Virus record (IMG/VR): IMGVR_UViG_3300025276_000029
Coordinates: 1-64,000 of that record
Length of the DNA: 64,000 bases
DNA from: a virus
Direction: 5' to 3' (one strand)
The notes beneath the pieces are model-generated. The model searched no databases, was not told where the DNA came from, and worked only from the letters and a program-made list of their open reading frames with translations. A program made the translations under genes and the position numbers. Of the stretch, positions 6,994-13,954 are shown in pieces; positions within the stretch are counted from its first letter, which is position 1, and each line of letters starts with the position of its first letter.

Positions 6994-7014
6994 AAACCCT
7001 CACTAGGAGGGTTT
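6994..7014 (-). terminator. Rho-independent terminator (copy 2 of a repeated hairpin)
   Basis: The same hairpin as at 6190-6210, followed by a run of seven U. It ends the FKBP transcript. Confidence 0.85.
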
Positions 7015-7052
7015 TATAAAAAAACAAATAATTAATAAATAATAATCGTTAC

Positions 7053-7502
7053 TTAAGCTACAGTTACCACTTCTAGTTCAAAGGTTAAGTCCTTACCAGC
7101 TAATGGATGATTCGCATCTAATACGACTGTATTCTCTTTAACTTCTTTTACAGTCACCTGCATAACTTGTTTTTGCTCATTCTCAGTTTGAAGCATGTCT
7201 CCTTCTTTTACAGTATCAGGAACAAATTCTTTCTCAACTTCTTGATAGTGATTTTCTTGAATCGGACCATAAGCGTCTGCTGATTCTATAGTTACTGTTT
7301 TAGTTTCACCTTCTGCCATACCTTGAAGAGCTTTTTCAAACCCTGGGATAAGCATCCCTTTACCTAACTCAATATCTAATGGGTCTCTGTCAATAAATTG
7401 TTCTTGGCCTTCAACTGCTTTAGAAGAATCGAAAATTGTACCGTCTGAAAGTTTTCCAGTGTAATGTACTTTTACTTTACTGTCTTCTTTAATAATTGTC
7501 AT
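7053..7502 (-). CDS. SlyD-like FKBP-type peptidyl-prolyl isomerase
   Basis: 149 residues from the ATG at 7502 (MTIIKEDSKVKVHYTGKL). The FKBP half has VHYTGKLSDGTIFDSS and LGKGMLIPGFEKALQGMAEG. After VTIESADAYGP comes the insert-in-flap chaperone domain (about residues 75-125, with GDMLQTENEQKQVMQVTV), and then the last FKBP strand, LTFELEVVTV. This is the SlyD plan without the metal-binding His/Cys tail. The expected role is cytoplasmic proline isomerisation and chaperoning, probably of abundant phage proteins. It has its own strong host-type promoter and a terminator, so it can be made early and alone. Confidence 0.9.
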   Translation of the reverse strand: MTIIKEDSKVKVHYTGKLSDGTIFDSSKAVEGQEQFIDRDPLDIELGKGMLIPGFEKALQGMAEGETKTVTIESADAYGPIQENHYQEVEKEFVPDTVKEGDMLQTENEQKQVMQVTVKEVKENTVVLDANHPLAGKDLTFELEVVTVA

Positions 7503-7529
7503 AATATAATATTTTTTTTTGTTATAGTA

Positions 7530-7560
7530 CAAATATACATAGAATAAATGGTATTGTCAA
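7530..7560 (-). promoter_or_regulatory. Host-type promoter TTGACA-N17-TATATTTG for the FKBP gene
   Basis: TTGACA at 7555-7560 and TATATTTG at 7530-7537; the start codon is 28 nt further on. Confidence 0.8.
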
Positions 7561-7576
7561 CCTTTAATAATAAAAA

Positions 7577-7604
7577 AAACCCTCTAAAATTAATTAGAAG
7601 GTTT
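7577..7604 (-). terminator. Rho-independent terminator of the tmRNA gene
   Basis: AAACCTTCTAA / TTAGAGGGTTT with a following run of eight U on the minus strand, 45 nt past the mature tmRNA 3' end. Confidence 0.8.
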
Positions 7605-7648
7605 AATTTGTTTTTGATGTTTTTTGTTAGTACAAAAAACGTCTTACG

Positions 7649-8011
7649 TGGAGTATTGGGGATTGAACCCCAGTCTCACTTACTTCTAATAAGTTTTCTA
7701 CATGCTTAGTCAGTCTTTTCTAGACTAACAAAAATAGATAGTTTCATTATTAACCGCTGATACTAACAACTAACGGGTGTCTTTGGTAGGTCTCAAAGTC
7801 TTAAACCATGTTTGTCCCTGAAGGACGTGCATCTTCGGTTAGGCGAATGCTACCTCTCCTGAGAACTCTTCTACTTGAGAAGTTTCTAGGAAGTTTTTGT
7901 CAATGTCAAACTCGTTGTCATCTAAAAAATTGCAATAGGTTATTAAAGTGTTTCCATTTAACACTGCATGCTTACTAATCACAACTTAAGTAATCAATAA
8001 CAATATACCCC
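7649..8011 (-). ncRNA. ssrA: Transfer-messenger RNA (tmRNA), 363 nt
   Basis: The ends form a tRNA-like acceptor: 5' GGGGUAU (8011-8005) pairs with 3' AUACUCC plus discriminator A (7656-7649), with one G-U pair. A T-arm ACTGGGGTTCAATCCCCA precedes the 3' end. The 5' D-like segment TTATTGATTAC and the AAGCATGC element are typical of tmRNA. CCA is not encoded. The tag frame lies in the expected place, and pseudoknot-rich sequence follows its stop. tmRNA with SmpB rescues stalled ribosomes and tags the nascent chain. Phage tmRNAs are known but uncommon. A strong host-type promoter is 29 nt upstream, and a precursor of about 22 nt extra would need RNase P processing. Confidence 0.93.
7839..7922 (-). 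other. tmRNA tag-peptide reading frame
   Basis: An open frame inside the tmRNA, from GAT (7922-7920) to TAA (7841-7839). It gives 27 residues starting DDNEFDIDKNFLE and ending EEFSGEVAFA. The exact resume codon is inferred. The tag is much longer than the roughly 10-residue ...ALAA tags usual in Bacteroidetes. In length, acidic start and AFA end it resembles mycoplasma tags. Confidence 0.8.
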
Positions 8012-8039
8012 ATAAATTAAAGAACGTATCTTATAAACA

Positions 8040-8070
8040 CAAATATACTAAAACTTTACTAACTTGTCAA
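8040..8070 (-). promoter_or_regulatory. Host-type promoter TTGACA-N17-TATATTTG for tmRNA
   Basis: TTGACA at 8065-8070 and TATATTTG at 8040-8047. The predicted start is near 8033, 22 nt before the mature 5' end. Confidence 0.82.
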
Positions 8071-8088
8071 GTTTTTTAATAAAAAAAA

Positions 8089-8108
8089 TGGGGACCGTTA
8101 AGTCCCCA
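8089..8108 (-). terminator. Rho-independent terminator
   Basis: TGGGGACTTAACGGTCCCCA is followed by eight U on the minus strand. It ends the 8157-8573 transcript and isolates the tmRNA promoter. Confidence 0.85.
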
Positions 8109-8156
8109 CTAATAATTCGTTGCCCCGTTTATTATTAATTAGCTAATAATTCCTTA

Positions 8157-8573
8157 TTAACTTTTTCTTGTTAAATTAGCTGAATCTAACTGATTTACAA
8201 ATTCTTTTTCCGTAAGCTTAATAAGGTCGTGGAGCTTATCAGCCCTCGAATCTAAATTAGACTCAAGTGTACTTAATATTCGAAATATATCTTCGACATT
8301 TTGGGTGAGATTACTATTGTTCTCTTCACTCTTTTTGTCAATTACTCGATATATTTCATCGATACCTTGGGTGAGATTACTATTGTTTTCCTCATACCTT
8401 TTGTCACTTGACCTTTGGTTTTCATCAATTAAATTGATTAAACCTGTTATCTCGTTGTTAAACATTTCGTTCCCAACCTTTTTGTTCAACTTCGTAAACA
8501 TAACCACAATAGCCGTAACTAATGCAACCACACCTAGAGTTGATAAAACTGAAATTAAAATAATTGTTTCCAT
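8157..8573 (-). CDS. Single-pass membrane protein with repeated coiled coil
   Basis: 138 residues. An N-terminal membrane segment (IILISVLSTLGVVALVTAIVV, about residues 4-24) is followed by a short basic linker and a long coiled coil. The coil contains two copies of a unit of about 22 residues built on EENNSNLTQ (NNSNLTQGIDEIYRVIDKK and NNSNLTQNVEDIFRILS), and the DNA of the two copies is also nearly identical. The Lys/Arg-rich flank after the helix predicts that the coil is cytoplasmic. Possible roles include a membrane scaffold or superinfection-exclusion factor. Nothing in the sequence decides this. Confidence 0.6.
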   Translation of the reverse strand: METIILISVLSTLGVVALVTAIVVMFTKLNKKVGNEMFNNEITGLINLIDENQRSSDKRYEENNSNLTQGIDEIYRVIDKKSEENNSNLTQNVEDIFRILSTLESNLDSRADKLHDLIKLTEKEFVNQLDSANLTRKS

Positions 8574-8615
8574 ATCTATTTATGTATTTAAATTGTTATA
8601 TGGGGCAACCAATTA

Positions 8616-8933
8616 TTATTTTTTTAATAATTTATTATATTCTTCTGTACTTAATCTATTGTTTGAGTTAAATATAGTATAGTATTTTTTTCCGTTGTTC
8701 CTATTGTAATACATGATTAAATCATCACAATTTCCAACCTCCTCACAATAGTCAATACTATGTGTTGAATCACTAAAGAATTTTATTGAAACACCATCAT
8801 TAAACCACCTTAACTTTGTATAATCAGTAAGTTTACCATATGCATATTCGATATTAAATGATTTAAATATATCATCTAGTATTGTAGAATAAGTTGACAG
8901 TAGGTCCTTTATGTTTTGTGAATCTTTATTCAT
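8616..8933 (-). CDS. Hypothetical protein, 105 residues
   Basis: Starts MNKDSQNIKDLLSTYSTILDD and is predominantly mixed alpha/beta with many Asn, Tyr and Asp. The middle has FNDGVSIKFFSDSTHSIDYC and then a basic, Tyr-rich stretch RNNGKKYYTIF. It has no membrane segment or recognised motif. It follows the ClpP gene with a 2-nt gap, so the two are probably co-transcribed. The function is unknown. Confidence 0.6.
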   Translation of the reverse strand: MNKDSQNIKDLLSTYSTILDDIFKSFNIEYAYGKLTDYTKLRWFNDGVSIKFFSDSTHSIDYCEEVGNCDDLIMYYNRNNGKKYYTIFNSNNRLSTEEYNKLLKK

Positions 8934-8935
8934 TA

Positions 8936-9673
8936 TTATTTCTTAGTGATAATATCATCTATTATACCATATTCTAAAGCTTCCTTAGCGTTAAGCCAAT
9001 TATCTCTTTCGCAATCTTCAAGAACTGTTTTGATATCCTTATCAGTATAATCTGCAAGCATACCAAATAAGGTTTGATTATACTTCTCAGCTTCTGCAAT
9101 ACTAATCTTCATGTCTTTAACGTGACCTTGAGCACCACCACTAACTTGGTGAAGCATAACCCTAGAGTTTGGTAGCGCAAATCTTTTACCTTTAGTTCCG
9201 TTACCTAATAAAATAGAACCCATTGACGCTGCCATACCAGTATTAACTGTTACAATATCAGACTCAATATAGTTCATTACATCTACCATGCTTAGACCGC
9301 TTTTAACGCTCCCTCCTGGACTATCTACGTGCATCCTAATGTCAGACACCTCTAGGTTGTCTAAGAACATTAATTGAGCACATACAACAGTTGACATTTG
9401 GTCGTTAACTGGTCCAGCAACCCAAAGTATTCTATCCATCATTTGTCTTGAGAAGATATCCATTTGGGTTACTCTTAATTCTCTTTCTTCAAGAATATAT
9501 GGTGTCATTGACCCATTAGGCGAGGTACTACCTACCACATTAACGTTATCGTATAATGACGTTTGTAATTTATCCCAATAGTGAAATTGCATTCCACTAA
9601 TCCCCATATGGTTCATTGCATAGTTCTTAAACTCACCATAGTAGTCTGTATTTGTATTTATGTAGTTTTCCAT
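8936..9673 (-). CDS. clpP: ClpP-family serine protease
   Basis: 245 residues. The ClpP core runs from about 58 to 240: the oxyanion region VDSPGGSVKSGLSM (117-130), nucleophile Ser150 in NTGMAASMGSI, His175 in VMLHQ, and Asp224 in ERDNWLNAKEA. The triad is thus complete, and the order and spacing are those of ClpP. An extra 50-60 residues at the N-terminus (MENYINTNTDYYGEF...) replace the normal propeptide and loop region. A phage ClpP can act as a maturation protease or can redirect host ClpX-type unfoldases. Here it lies about 1 kb from a phage tmRNA, so a role in degrading tagged proteins is an attractive inference. Confidence 0.9.
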   Translation of the reverse strand: MENYINTNTDYYGEFKNYAMNHMGISGMQFHYWDKLQTSLYDNVNVVGSTSPNGSMTPYILEERELRVTQMDIFSRQMMDRILWVAGPVNDQMSTVVCAQLMFLDNLEVSDIRMHVDSPGGSVKSGLSMVDVMNYIESDIVTVNTGMAASMGSILLGNGTKGKRFALPNSRVMLHQVSGGAQGHVKDMKISIAEAEKYNQTLFGMLADYTDKDIKTVLEDCERDNWLNAKEALEYGIIDDIITKK

Positions 9674-9685
9674 ATACTATTGTTT

Positions 9686-9910
9686 TTATCTAGCAGAAAA
9701 TAATTCTGATTTGTATTTTGTTAAGGCTTCTAATTTGTCGTCTGCATCAACTAATTTTCCTAATGCTTCTTCAACATTGTCATAAAAATCTTTAGTAGAG
9801 TGGTCTCCAATACCAGCTGGGTATTCGCCCATAAGTTTTAAAGTTGTTATAGCTTCTTCTCTTTCAGATAAAGCTTTACTCTTTAGTAGTTTATATAATT
9901 GTTCTTTCAT
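9686..9910 (-). CDS. Small helical hypothetical protein
   Basis: 74 residues from MKEQLYKLLKSKALSERE (ATG at 9910, one base after the upstream stop). It is all helical: about residues 1-28, then YPAGIGDHSTKDFYDNVEE, then a C-terminal helix ending SELFSAR. It is compact and acidic and probably acts in the cytoplasm as a small adaptor. Its N-terminus is superficially like the targeting helix but lacks the L-x-E-[GA] site. It lies in a clpP-proximal operon (10597 to 8616). The function is unknown. Confidence 0.6.
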   Translation of the reverse strand: MKEQLYKLLKSKALSEREEAITTLKLMGEYPAGIGDHSTKDFYDNVEEALGKLVDADDKLEALTKYKSELFSAR

Positions 9911-9911
9911 G

Positions 9912-10169
9912 TTATTCTTCGTTTGTATACACATAAACTGGTGTGTATTCACCCATCCATGCCCCTTTTATATTAAAATCAAAAAACTCAATAGCTTCTT
10001 CATATGTCATTCCGTCACGATTCATGAGTATTTCATATATCTTTTCGACACTATAAGCAGCAACGGGACCGAGATTTATTCTCTCGGCAACCCCTATCAA
10101 TGCTTCATCTAACCCATCCGCAATTAATGCTTCTTCGTTGTATTCTGATACTTCTTCTGGCGTCATCAT
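9912..10169 (-). CDS. Small acidic phage protein of unknown function
   Basis: 85 residues: MMTPEEVSEYNEEALIADG, then LDEALIGVAERINLGPVAAY, a helix VEKIYEILMNRDGMTYEEAI and a final beta strand GEYTPVYVY. The regular, well-folded pattern is familiar from small proteins in many large phages, but I know of no function. It overlaps the end of the 10166-10597 gene by four bases (ATGA type), showing translational coupling. Confidence 0.65.
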   Translation of the reverse strand: MMTPEEVSEYNEEALIADGLDEALIGVAERINLGPVAAYSVEKIYEILMNRDGMTYEEAIEFFDFNIKGAWMGEYTPVYVYTNEE

Positions 10170-10597
10170 ACTTCAGCTGTTTCTTTTTCTACTTCATAAA
10201 GACTCTTAATACTCTCTTGTACCACTTCGTACATTTCTGGAGTAAACTTTTTAAGTATACCTGAGAAGGCTCCGCGATTAGTTATACCAACATCACCTTT
10301 CTTAACAGTTAATTTATCTTTTTCAACGTCAAATACAATGGCTGTAATTGCTTCTTCAGCAACTAGTACTTGGTGAACTTCTTCTAGTTGTTCAAATATT
10401 AATTCATTCACCACAATAAAGACTTCTTTATTAGTTTCACTCTTCATTAACTCACCACTCTTTTGGATAGTGTAGATTTCCTTTTGTTTATTGTTACCTC
10501 TGATTGCGATAGACACCACTCTGTCTAATTCTTTGTTTGCGATAACACCGTTAAAAATACTTAATGTGTCCTCATGTGGTTCGTAAAACTTTGTCAT
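10166..10597 (-). CDS. Hypothetical protein, 143 residues
   Basis: Starts MTKFYEPHEDTLSIFNGVIAN. A beta-rich core (VSIAIRGNNKQKEIYTI, EVFIVVNELIFEQLEE, ITAIVFDVEKDKLTV) is followed by GDVGITNRGAFSGILKKF and a C-terminal helix. It may be a compact alpha/beta nucleic-acid-binding fold, but no motif proves it. It is first in the clpP-containing operon, with a TTGAAA-N17-TATCTTTG promoter upstream. The function is unknown. Confidence 0.6.
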   Translation of the reverse strand: MTKFYEPHEDTLSIFNGVIANKELDRVVSIAIRGNNKQKEIYTIQKSGELMKSETNKEVFIVVNELIFEQLEEVHQVLVAEEAITAIVFDVEKDKLTVKKGDVGITNRGAFSGILKKFTPEMYEVVQESIKSLYEVEKETAEV

Positions 10598-10634
10598 AAT
10601 TTAAAATTTAATTGTTATTTATTTGTTTCTGATA

Positions 10635-10665
10635 CAAAGATACTATTAATCAACCTTAGTTTCAA
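10635..10665 (-). promoter_or_regulatory. Host-type promoter TTGAAA-N17-TATCTTTG
   Basis: The -33 element is at 10660-10665 and the -7 element at 10635-10642, within and just after the 3' end of dnaJ. It drives the 10597-to-8616 operon containing clpP. Confidence 0.65.
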
Positions 10666-11698
10666 CCCCTTCGTGTATTTTTTTTAATTTTTTAATTAGT
10701 TCTAGCTCTTCACCTTCAATGTTTGTTGGCATTTCTATGTCTAAAATAATTATCATTGCGCCACGAAAATTATTTCTAATATTGTTTAAGCCCTTGTTAA
10801 TTATCCTTAAGTTGTCACCAATTTTACTATATTCTGGTATTGTAACTCTAATCTTACCTCCCTCAATTGTTGGTACTTCTACTTTATCACCCATAACTAG
10901 TTGTGGGTAACTTAACTTTAACTGATATTTTAAATCATTACCACTTATTACAAAATCTTCATGAGAAGCAATGTTAATCTTAATAAGCAATGAGCCTGGT
11001 GTACCACCTTTGATAGCGTTACCCATCCCAGAATATTGAAGTGTTTCTTGTTCGGTAATACCTTTAGGTATGTTTACTGTAATAAGTTCTTCTTTATTAC
11101 CTACACCCACACCTTTACAGCTATTGCATACTTTTTTAACTACATTACCTTCTCCTTGACAAGTTGGGCATGTACGTTGTGTTTGGAAGTTACCCATAGG
11201 TGTCATCTGCTGTGTTATAACAAAACCTCTACCGTCGCACGTTCCACAAACTTGTTTGTCGGTTCCACCAGCTCCGTTACAACTAACGCAAGCGGCTTTT
11301 CTTTTGTATTTAAATTGCTTTGTTGCACCATTAAATACTTCTTCAAGCGTAATCTTCATATTAAATATTATGTCTTGTCCACGCTTTTCTCTCTGTCCAC
11401 CAAATGGGTTTCCACCAAACGGGTTTCCACCCATTCCCCCACCAAAGTGATTCATCATATCTTCCATATTTACACCACCTTGCATTGGCCTTTGTTTGGT
11501 GTGTCCATATTTGTCATAATTATCTTTTTTTACTTTATCTGATAATGTTTCATTAGCTTCTGATATTTCTTTAAATAAATTTTCGTCACCACCTTTATCT
11601 GGGTGGTGTTCCATAGCTAATTTTCTGTAAGCTTTTTTTATTTCTTTATCTGTTGCACCTTTTTTTAGTCCAAGTATTTCGTAATAATCCCTTGCCAT
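10646..11698 (-). CDS. dnaJ: DnaJ-type Hsp40 co-chaperone
   Basis: 350 residues, the full type I layout. It has a J domain with HPD at 32-34, a Gly/Phe-rich linker ([17 protein letters not shown]), and four CxxCxGxG zinc-binding repeats ([32 protein letters not shown]; about 137-200). The two C-terminal substrate-binding domains follow. It is slightly shorter than E. coli DnaJ at the C-terminus. It should recruit host DnaK and stimulate its ATPase. Phage lambda and T4 exploit host chaperones for replication and capsid folding; a complete phage-encoded DnaJ is uncommon. It sits in the same block as ClpP, FKBP, tmRNA and bS21. Confidence 0.93.
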   Translation of the reverse strand: MARDYYEILGLKKGATDKEIKKAYRKLAMEHHPDKGGDENLFKEISEANETLSDKVKKDNYDKYGHTKQRPMQGGVNMEDMMNHFGGGMGGNPFGGNPFGGQREKRGQDIIFNMKITLEEVFNGATKQFKYKRKAACVSCNGAGGTDKQVCGTCDGRGFVITQQMTPMGNFQTQRTCPTCQGEGNVVKKVCNSCKGVGVGNKEELITVNIPKGITEQETLQYSGMGNAIKGGTPGSLLIKINIASHEDFVISGNDLKYQLKLSYPQLVMGDKVEVPTIEGGKIRVTIPEYSKIGDNLRIINKGLNNIRNNFRGAMIIILDIEMPTNIEGEELELIKKLKKIHEGVETKVD

Positions 11699-11726
11699 AA
11701 TATTTACATTTATTTAAATATACGTA

Positions 11727-11734
11727 TATTTATT
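11727..11734 (+). promoter_or_regulatory. Late-like box TATTTATT for the plus-strand gene at 11739
   Basis: One mismatch from TATTTATA; 4 nt before the ATG at 11739. Confidence 0.35.
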
Positions 11735-11738
11735 GAAT

Positions 11739-12395
11739 ATGTACAGGGTGATTCTATTAAAAAACGGTAAGTATAGTATGACGATGCATCGTTGTAAAAC
11801 AAGAGAGACTTCTTTTATTAATTACAGAAAAATTATTGACACCAACAAGGGTGTCATATTCCCTAGGAAATATGTTAACTATAAAGGTATAGTTAAAATA
11901 ACCTACAAGATTGCTATAATTAAAGACACTGAAGATGATGACGAATTTAGGGTGCTTAGAGATAAAATGGGTAGGACTTATACCGAAAAAGCACTTGGAA
12001 GTTGGACTATATTAGATGATAACCCTTACGAATTCGAAGAGACATTTTGGATGTTCGGTAGAAACCCAGTTCATGATAGAGTTACCATACATGATATAAT
12101 AAAACCAATAATGGAAGGTGCTTACAAAAAGAAAATGGTTAAGCAGTTAATTGTAGTTCATAATAAATTAGTTTTATATAATGAGGACCAATTTGAAATG
12201 ATTATTTGTAAATGTAAGAAAGATGCTCAAAGACTTCACCATGCGCTATCTAGTGCATGTAAGAAGAATAAGATTAAAAGTATTATATTTATGGGTACAG
12301 CACAACCTGCAACAATTTCATACATGTATGAAATCATAGCTGACCACACTGGATGGCCGATGACCAAAATTCGCCGCACAAGCACTAGACCATAA
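11739..12395 (+). CDS. Hypothetical protein on the plus strand
   Basis: 218 residues from ATG 11739 (MYRVILLKNGKYSMTMHRC); a TTG two codons earlier is possible. The N-terminal beta-rich half has YKIAIIKDTEDDDEFRVLRD and the C-terminal half is alpha/beta with VVHNKLVLYNEDQFEMIICK and SIIFMGTAQPATISYMYEII. The last residues are basic and Thr/Arg-rich (TKIRRTSTRP). It is transcribed divergently from dnaJ, one of only a few plus-strand genes. No catalytic motif is recognised. Confidence 0.7.
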   Translation: MYRVILLKNGKYSMTMHRCKTRETSFINYRKIIDTNKGVIFPRKYVNYKGIVKITYKIAIIKDTEDDDEFRVLRDKMGRTYTEKALGSWTILDDNPYEFEETFWMFGRNPVHDRVTIHDIIKPIMEGAYKKKMVKQLIVVHNKLVLYNEDQFEMIICKCKKDAQRLHHALSSACKKNKIKSIIFMGTAQPATISYMYEIIADHTGWPMTKIRRTSTRP

Positions 12396-12519
12396 TTAGT
12401 TACGGATATAATAAAATTAATATCGGTCTTATATATCTAGTGTGTGTTATGCATAGGTATTTATTAAAAACATTAATAAATGATAACATATTAAATATAA
12501 TCTTGTCTCCTTTCATGTG

Positions 12520-12846
12520 TTAATTTCTTACTAATTCACTAATAATTACACTATGGAAGTAACTATATATTTTCATGTCATTATCTTCATTAAATTTGTT
12601 TCTAAATTTAATTACTTTTAAAGTAACATCAATAAGTAACCCTTCTACTTGTCTATCTGTAACGTACTGCTTATTACCAAAATGTTTGTCGAATACGACT
12701 TTCACCCACTCTAATATTTTATCCATAAATTCTTGAGTGGGTACTTTCTTAGATTCAATCCATGTTCTAAGTAATTCATCATTCTTACTTGGTAGTGTAA
12801 GATTAATTTCGTTATTCATTTTTTTTGTTTGTTTGACTGTTTCCAT
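12520..12846 (-). CDS. Hypothetical protein, about 100 residues
   Basis: Begins METVKQTKKMNNEINLTL; the ATG at 12819 is an alternative. It is all helical after residue 20, with WVKVVFDKHFGNKQY, QVEGLLIDVTLKVIKF and MKIYSYFHSVIISELVRN. The last part vaguely recalls sigma region 2 (a helix, then K-x-Y-S-Y-F), as in T4 gp55, but it is too short and lacks the second half. I would not call it a sigma factor. It is separated from its neighbours by AT-rich gaps of more than 100 nt; the 12396-12519 gap holds nothing I can name. Confidence 0.55.
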   Translation of the reverse strand: METVKQTKKMNNEINLTLPSKNDELLRTWIESKKVPTQEFMDKILEWVKVVFDKHFGNKQYVTDRQVEGLLIDVTLKVIKFRNKFNEDNDMKIYSYFHSVIISELVRN

Positions 12847-12953
12847 TATACTATAATTTTGGAGGTTAAATACAATTATATCTATATATAATTATATCAG
12901 TTTTGTCAATAGTTTCACTTATGACATCAAAACTAACAATATAATAAATTTAT

Positions 12954-13283
12954 TTATTTTTTACTTATTTTTTTAACGTCAATTATATTGTCTGGGTTGT
13001 TTTTTCCCTCGTCAGCACCGTGGCCAATGTCGAAGCTATTTTTAATATCTTCAATGATTTTATTAATCTTACCCATTTCTGTTTTTTCTACTAGAGCTGG
13101 GTTAATACATTCAATTCGCTCTTCTCCATCTGTTGGAATAAAGAAGGCCATTGCGTTAGCATCTTTTTGGACTAGTGCGTTATTTACTTGGTCTGCAAAT
13201 CCTTGCATAATTTCGCTTTGCATCATTTCTCTATCTAAATAAAAGACAAGAAATAATGGACTATTGTTTCCGTTACTTTCCAT
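12954..13283 (-). CDS. Hypothetical protein, 109 residues
   Basis: MESNGNNSPLFLVFYLDREMM, then helix QSEIMQGFADQVNNALV, strand AMAFFIPTDGEERIECINP and a helical, charged tail rich in Asp, Lys and Asn. It looks like a small alpha/beta domain with a disordered end. It is adjacent (1 nt gap) to the 13285-13518 gene, so they form an operon. I recognise no family motif. Confidence 0.6.
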   Translation of the reverse strand: MESNGNNSPLFLVFYLDREMMQSEIMQGFADQVNNALVQKDANAMAFFIPTDGEERIECINPALVEKTEMGKINKIIEDIKNSFDIGHGADEGKNNPDNIIDVKKISKK

Positions 13284-13284
13284 T

Positions 13285-13518
13285 TTATTGATTTTTATAT
13301 TCTTCGTATGTCATTTCGACAACATTATTTAATAGGTCTTCTTTGTTGTTTACCCAGTCCTCTGGTGTAAAGTATTCACTAAGTAATTCATTTATTAATA
13401 CTTTTTTTCTATCAGCATCAACAATCTCAGCCTTAAGTGCCTTTTCGTTTGAGTCAACCAAATATACTATTGATTGAGAGCCGTCTTCTTTAATAACCTT
13501 TGATATTATTTTCATCAT
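13285..13518 (-). CDS. Hypothetical protein, 77 residues
   Basis: MMKIISKVIKEDGSQSIVYL, then VDSNEKALKAEIVDADRKKV and an acidic C-terminal half (PEDWVNNKEDLLNNVVEM). The beta-hairpin start and helical end suggest a small soluble domain. It is the upstream partner of the 12954 gene. The function is unknown. Confidence 0.55.
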   Translation of the reverse strand: MMKIISKVIKEDGSQSIVYLVDSNEKALKAEIVDADRKKVLINELLSEYFTPEDWVNNKEDLLNNVVEMTYEEYKNQ

Positions 13519-13593
13519 TACCTTATTGTTTATATTCCTTATTATATGCTAATTTAGCGATTATAATTCAAAGTGTAAACAATAAAAAACAGT

Positions 13594-13782
13594 TTATCTA
13601 AACAAGTCGTTAATTTTATCCTGAAATATATTTATCTTGGCTTGATTTTCGTTTATTTCTTTTTGTATATTGTCTGGTATATTAATCACATTATGAGATT
13701 TTAATGTAGAGTTCTTTCTTTCAAGTAGTCCAGCTTGAGTCACGTAGTGTTCGTATAACTTACCTTTTTCTTCAGTATTCAT
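13594..13782 (-). CDS. Small coiled-coil protein
   Basis: 62 residues, MNTEEKGKLYEHYVTQAGLLE onwards. It is almost wholly helical with heptad-like Leu/Ile spacing, interrupted by the loop SHNVINIPDN. The size and pattern fit a helical hairpin that dimerises. It is followed upstream by another tiny gene at 13788. The function is unknown. Confidence 0.5.
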   Translation of the reverse strand: MNTEEKGKLYEHYVTQAGLLERKNSTLKSHNVINIPDNIQKEINENQAKINIFQDKINDLFR

Positions 13783-13787
13783 AATTA

Positions 13788-13931
13788 TTAATTATTTTTT
13801 ATGTAATTGTAGTAACTCTTAATCGCTTTACCTAAAGCCTTCTCTGATTCACTATTTTCAATTAGTTTAATTATATAAGTTTTATCTAACTTTTCACTGA
13901 TAGCTTTTACATCTTTTAGTTTAATTTTCAT
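13788..13931 (-). CDS. 47-residue hypothetical protein
   Basis: ATG at 13931, stop at 13788; MKIKLKDVKAISEKLDKTYI, then IIKLIENSESEKALGKAI and a Tyr/Asn/Lys end. It is basic and helical, with codon use like its neighbours. It is packed 5 nt from the following gene and 23 nt from the lipoprotein gene, which supports it as a real short gene. Confidence 0.5.
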   Translation of the reverse strand: MKIKLKDVKAISEKLDKTYIIKLIENSESEKALGKAIKSYYNYIKNN

Positions 13932-13954
13932 TTTATTATCTTTATTACTTTTTA

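Noticed and set aside
7649-7680. Possible ordinary tRNA T-arm
   Set aside because: The partner acceptor strand is about 350 nt away with a tag frame between; this is tmRNA. I found no other tRNA-like T-arms.
9686-9910. MKEQLYKLLKSKAL as another targeting helix
   Set aside because: It lacks the [LI]-x-E-[GASE] cleavage site and lies in an early-type operon.
12396-12519. Non-coding gap after the plus-strand gene
   Set aside because: AT-rich with no stable hairpin, frame or promoter that I can support.
12520-12846. Possible gp55-like late sigma factor
   Set aside because: Only a faint region-2-like helix; too short, no region 4, and a full sigma factor is present elsewhere.
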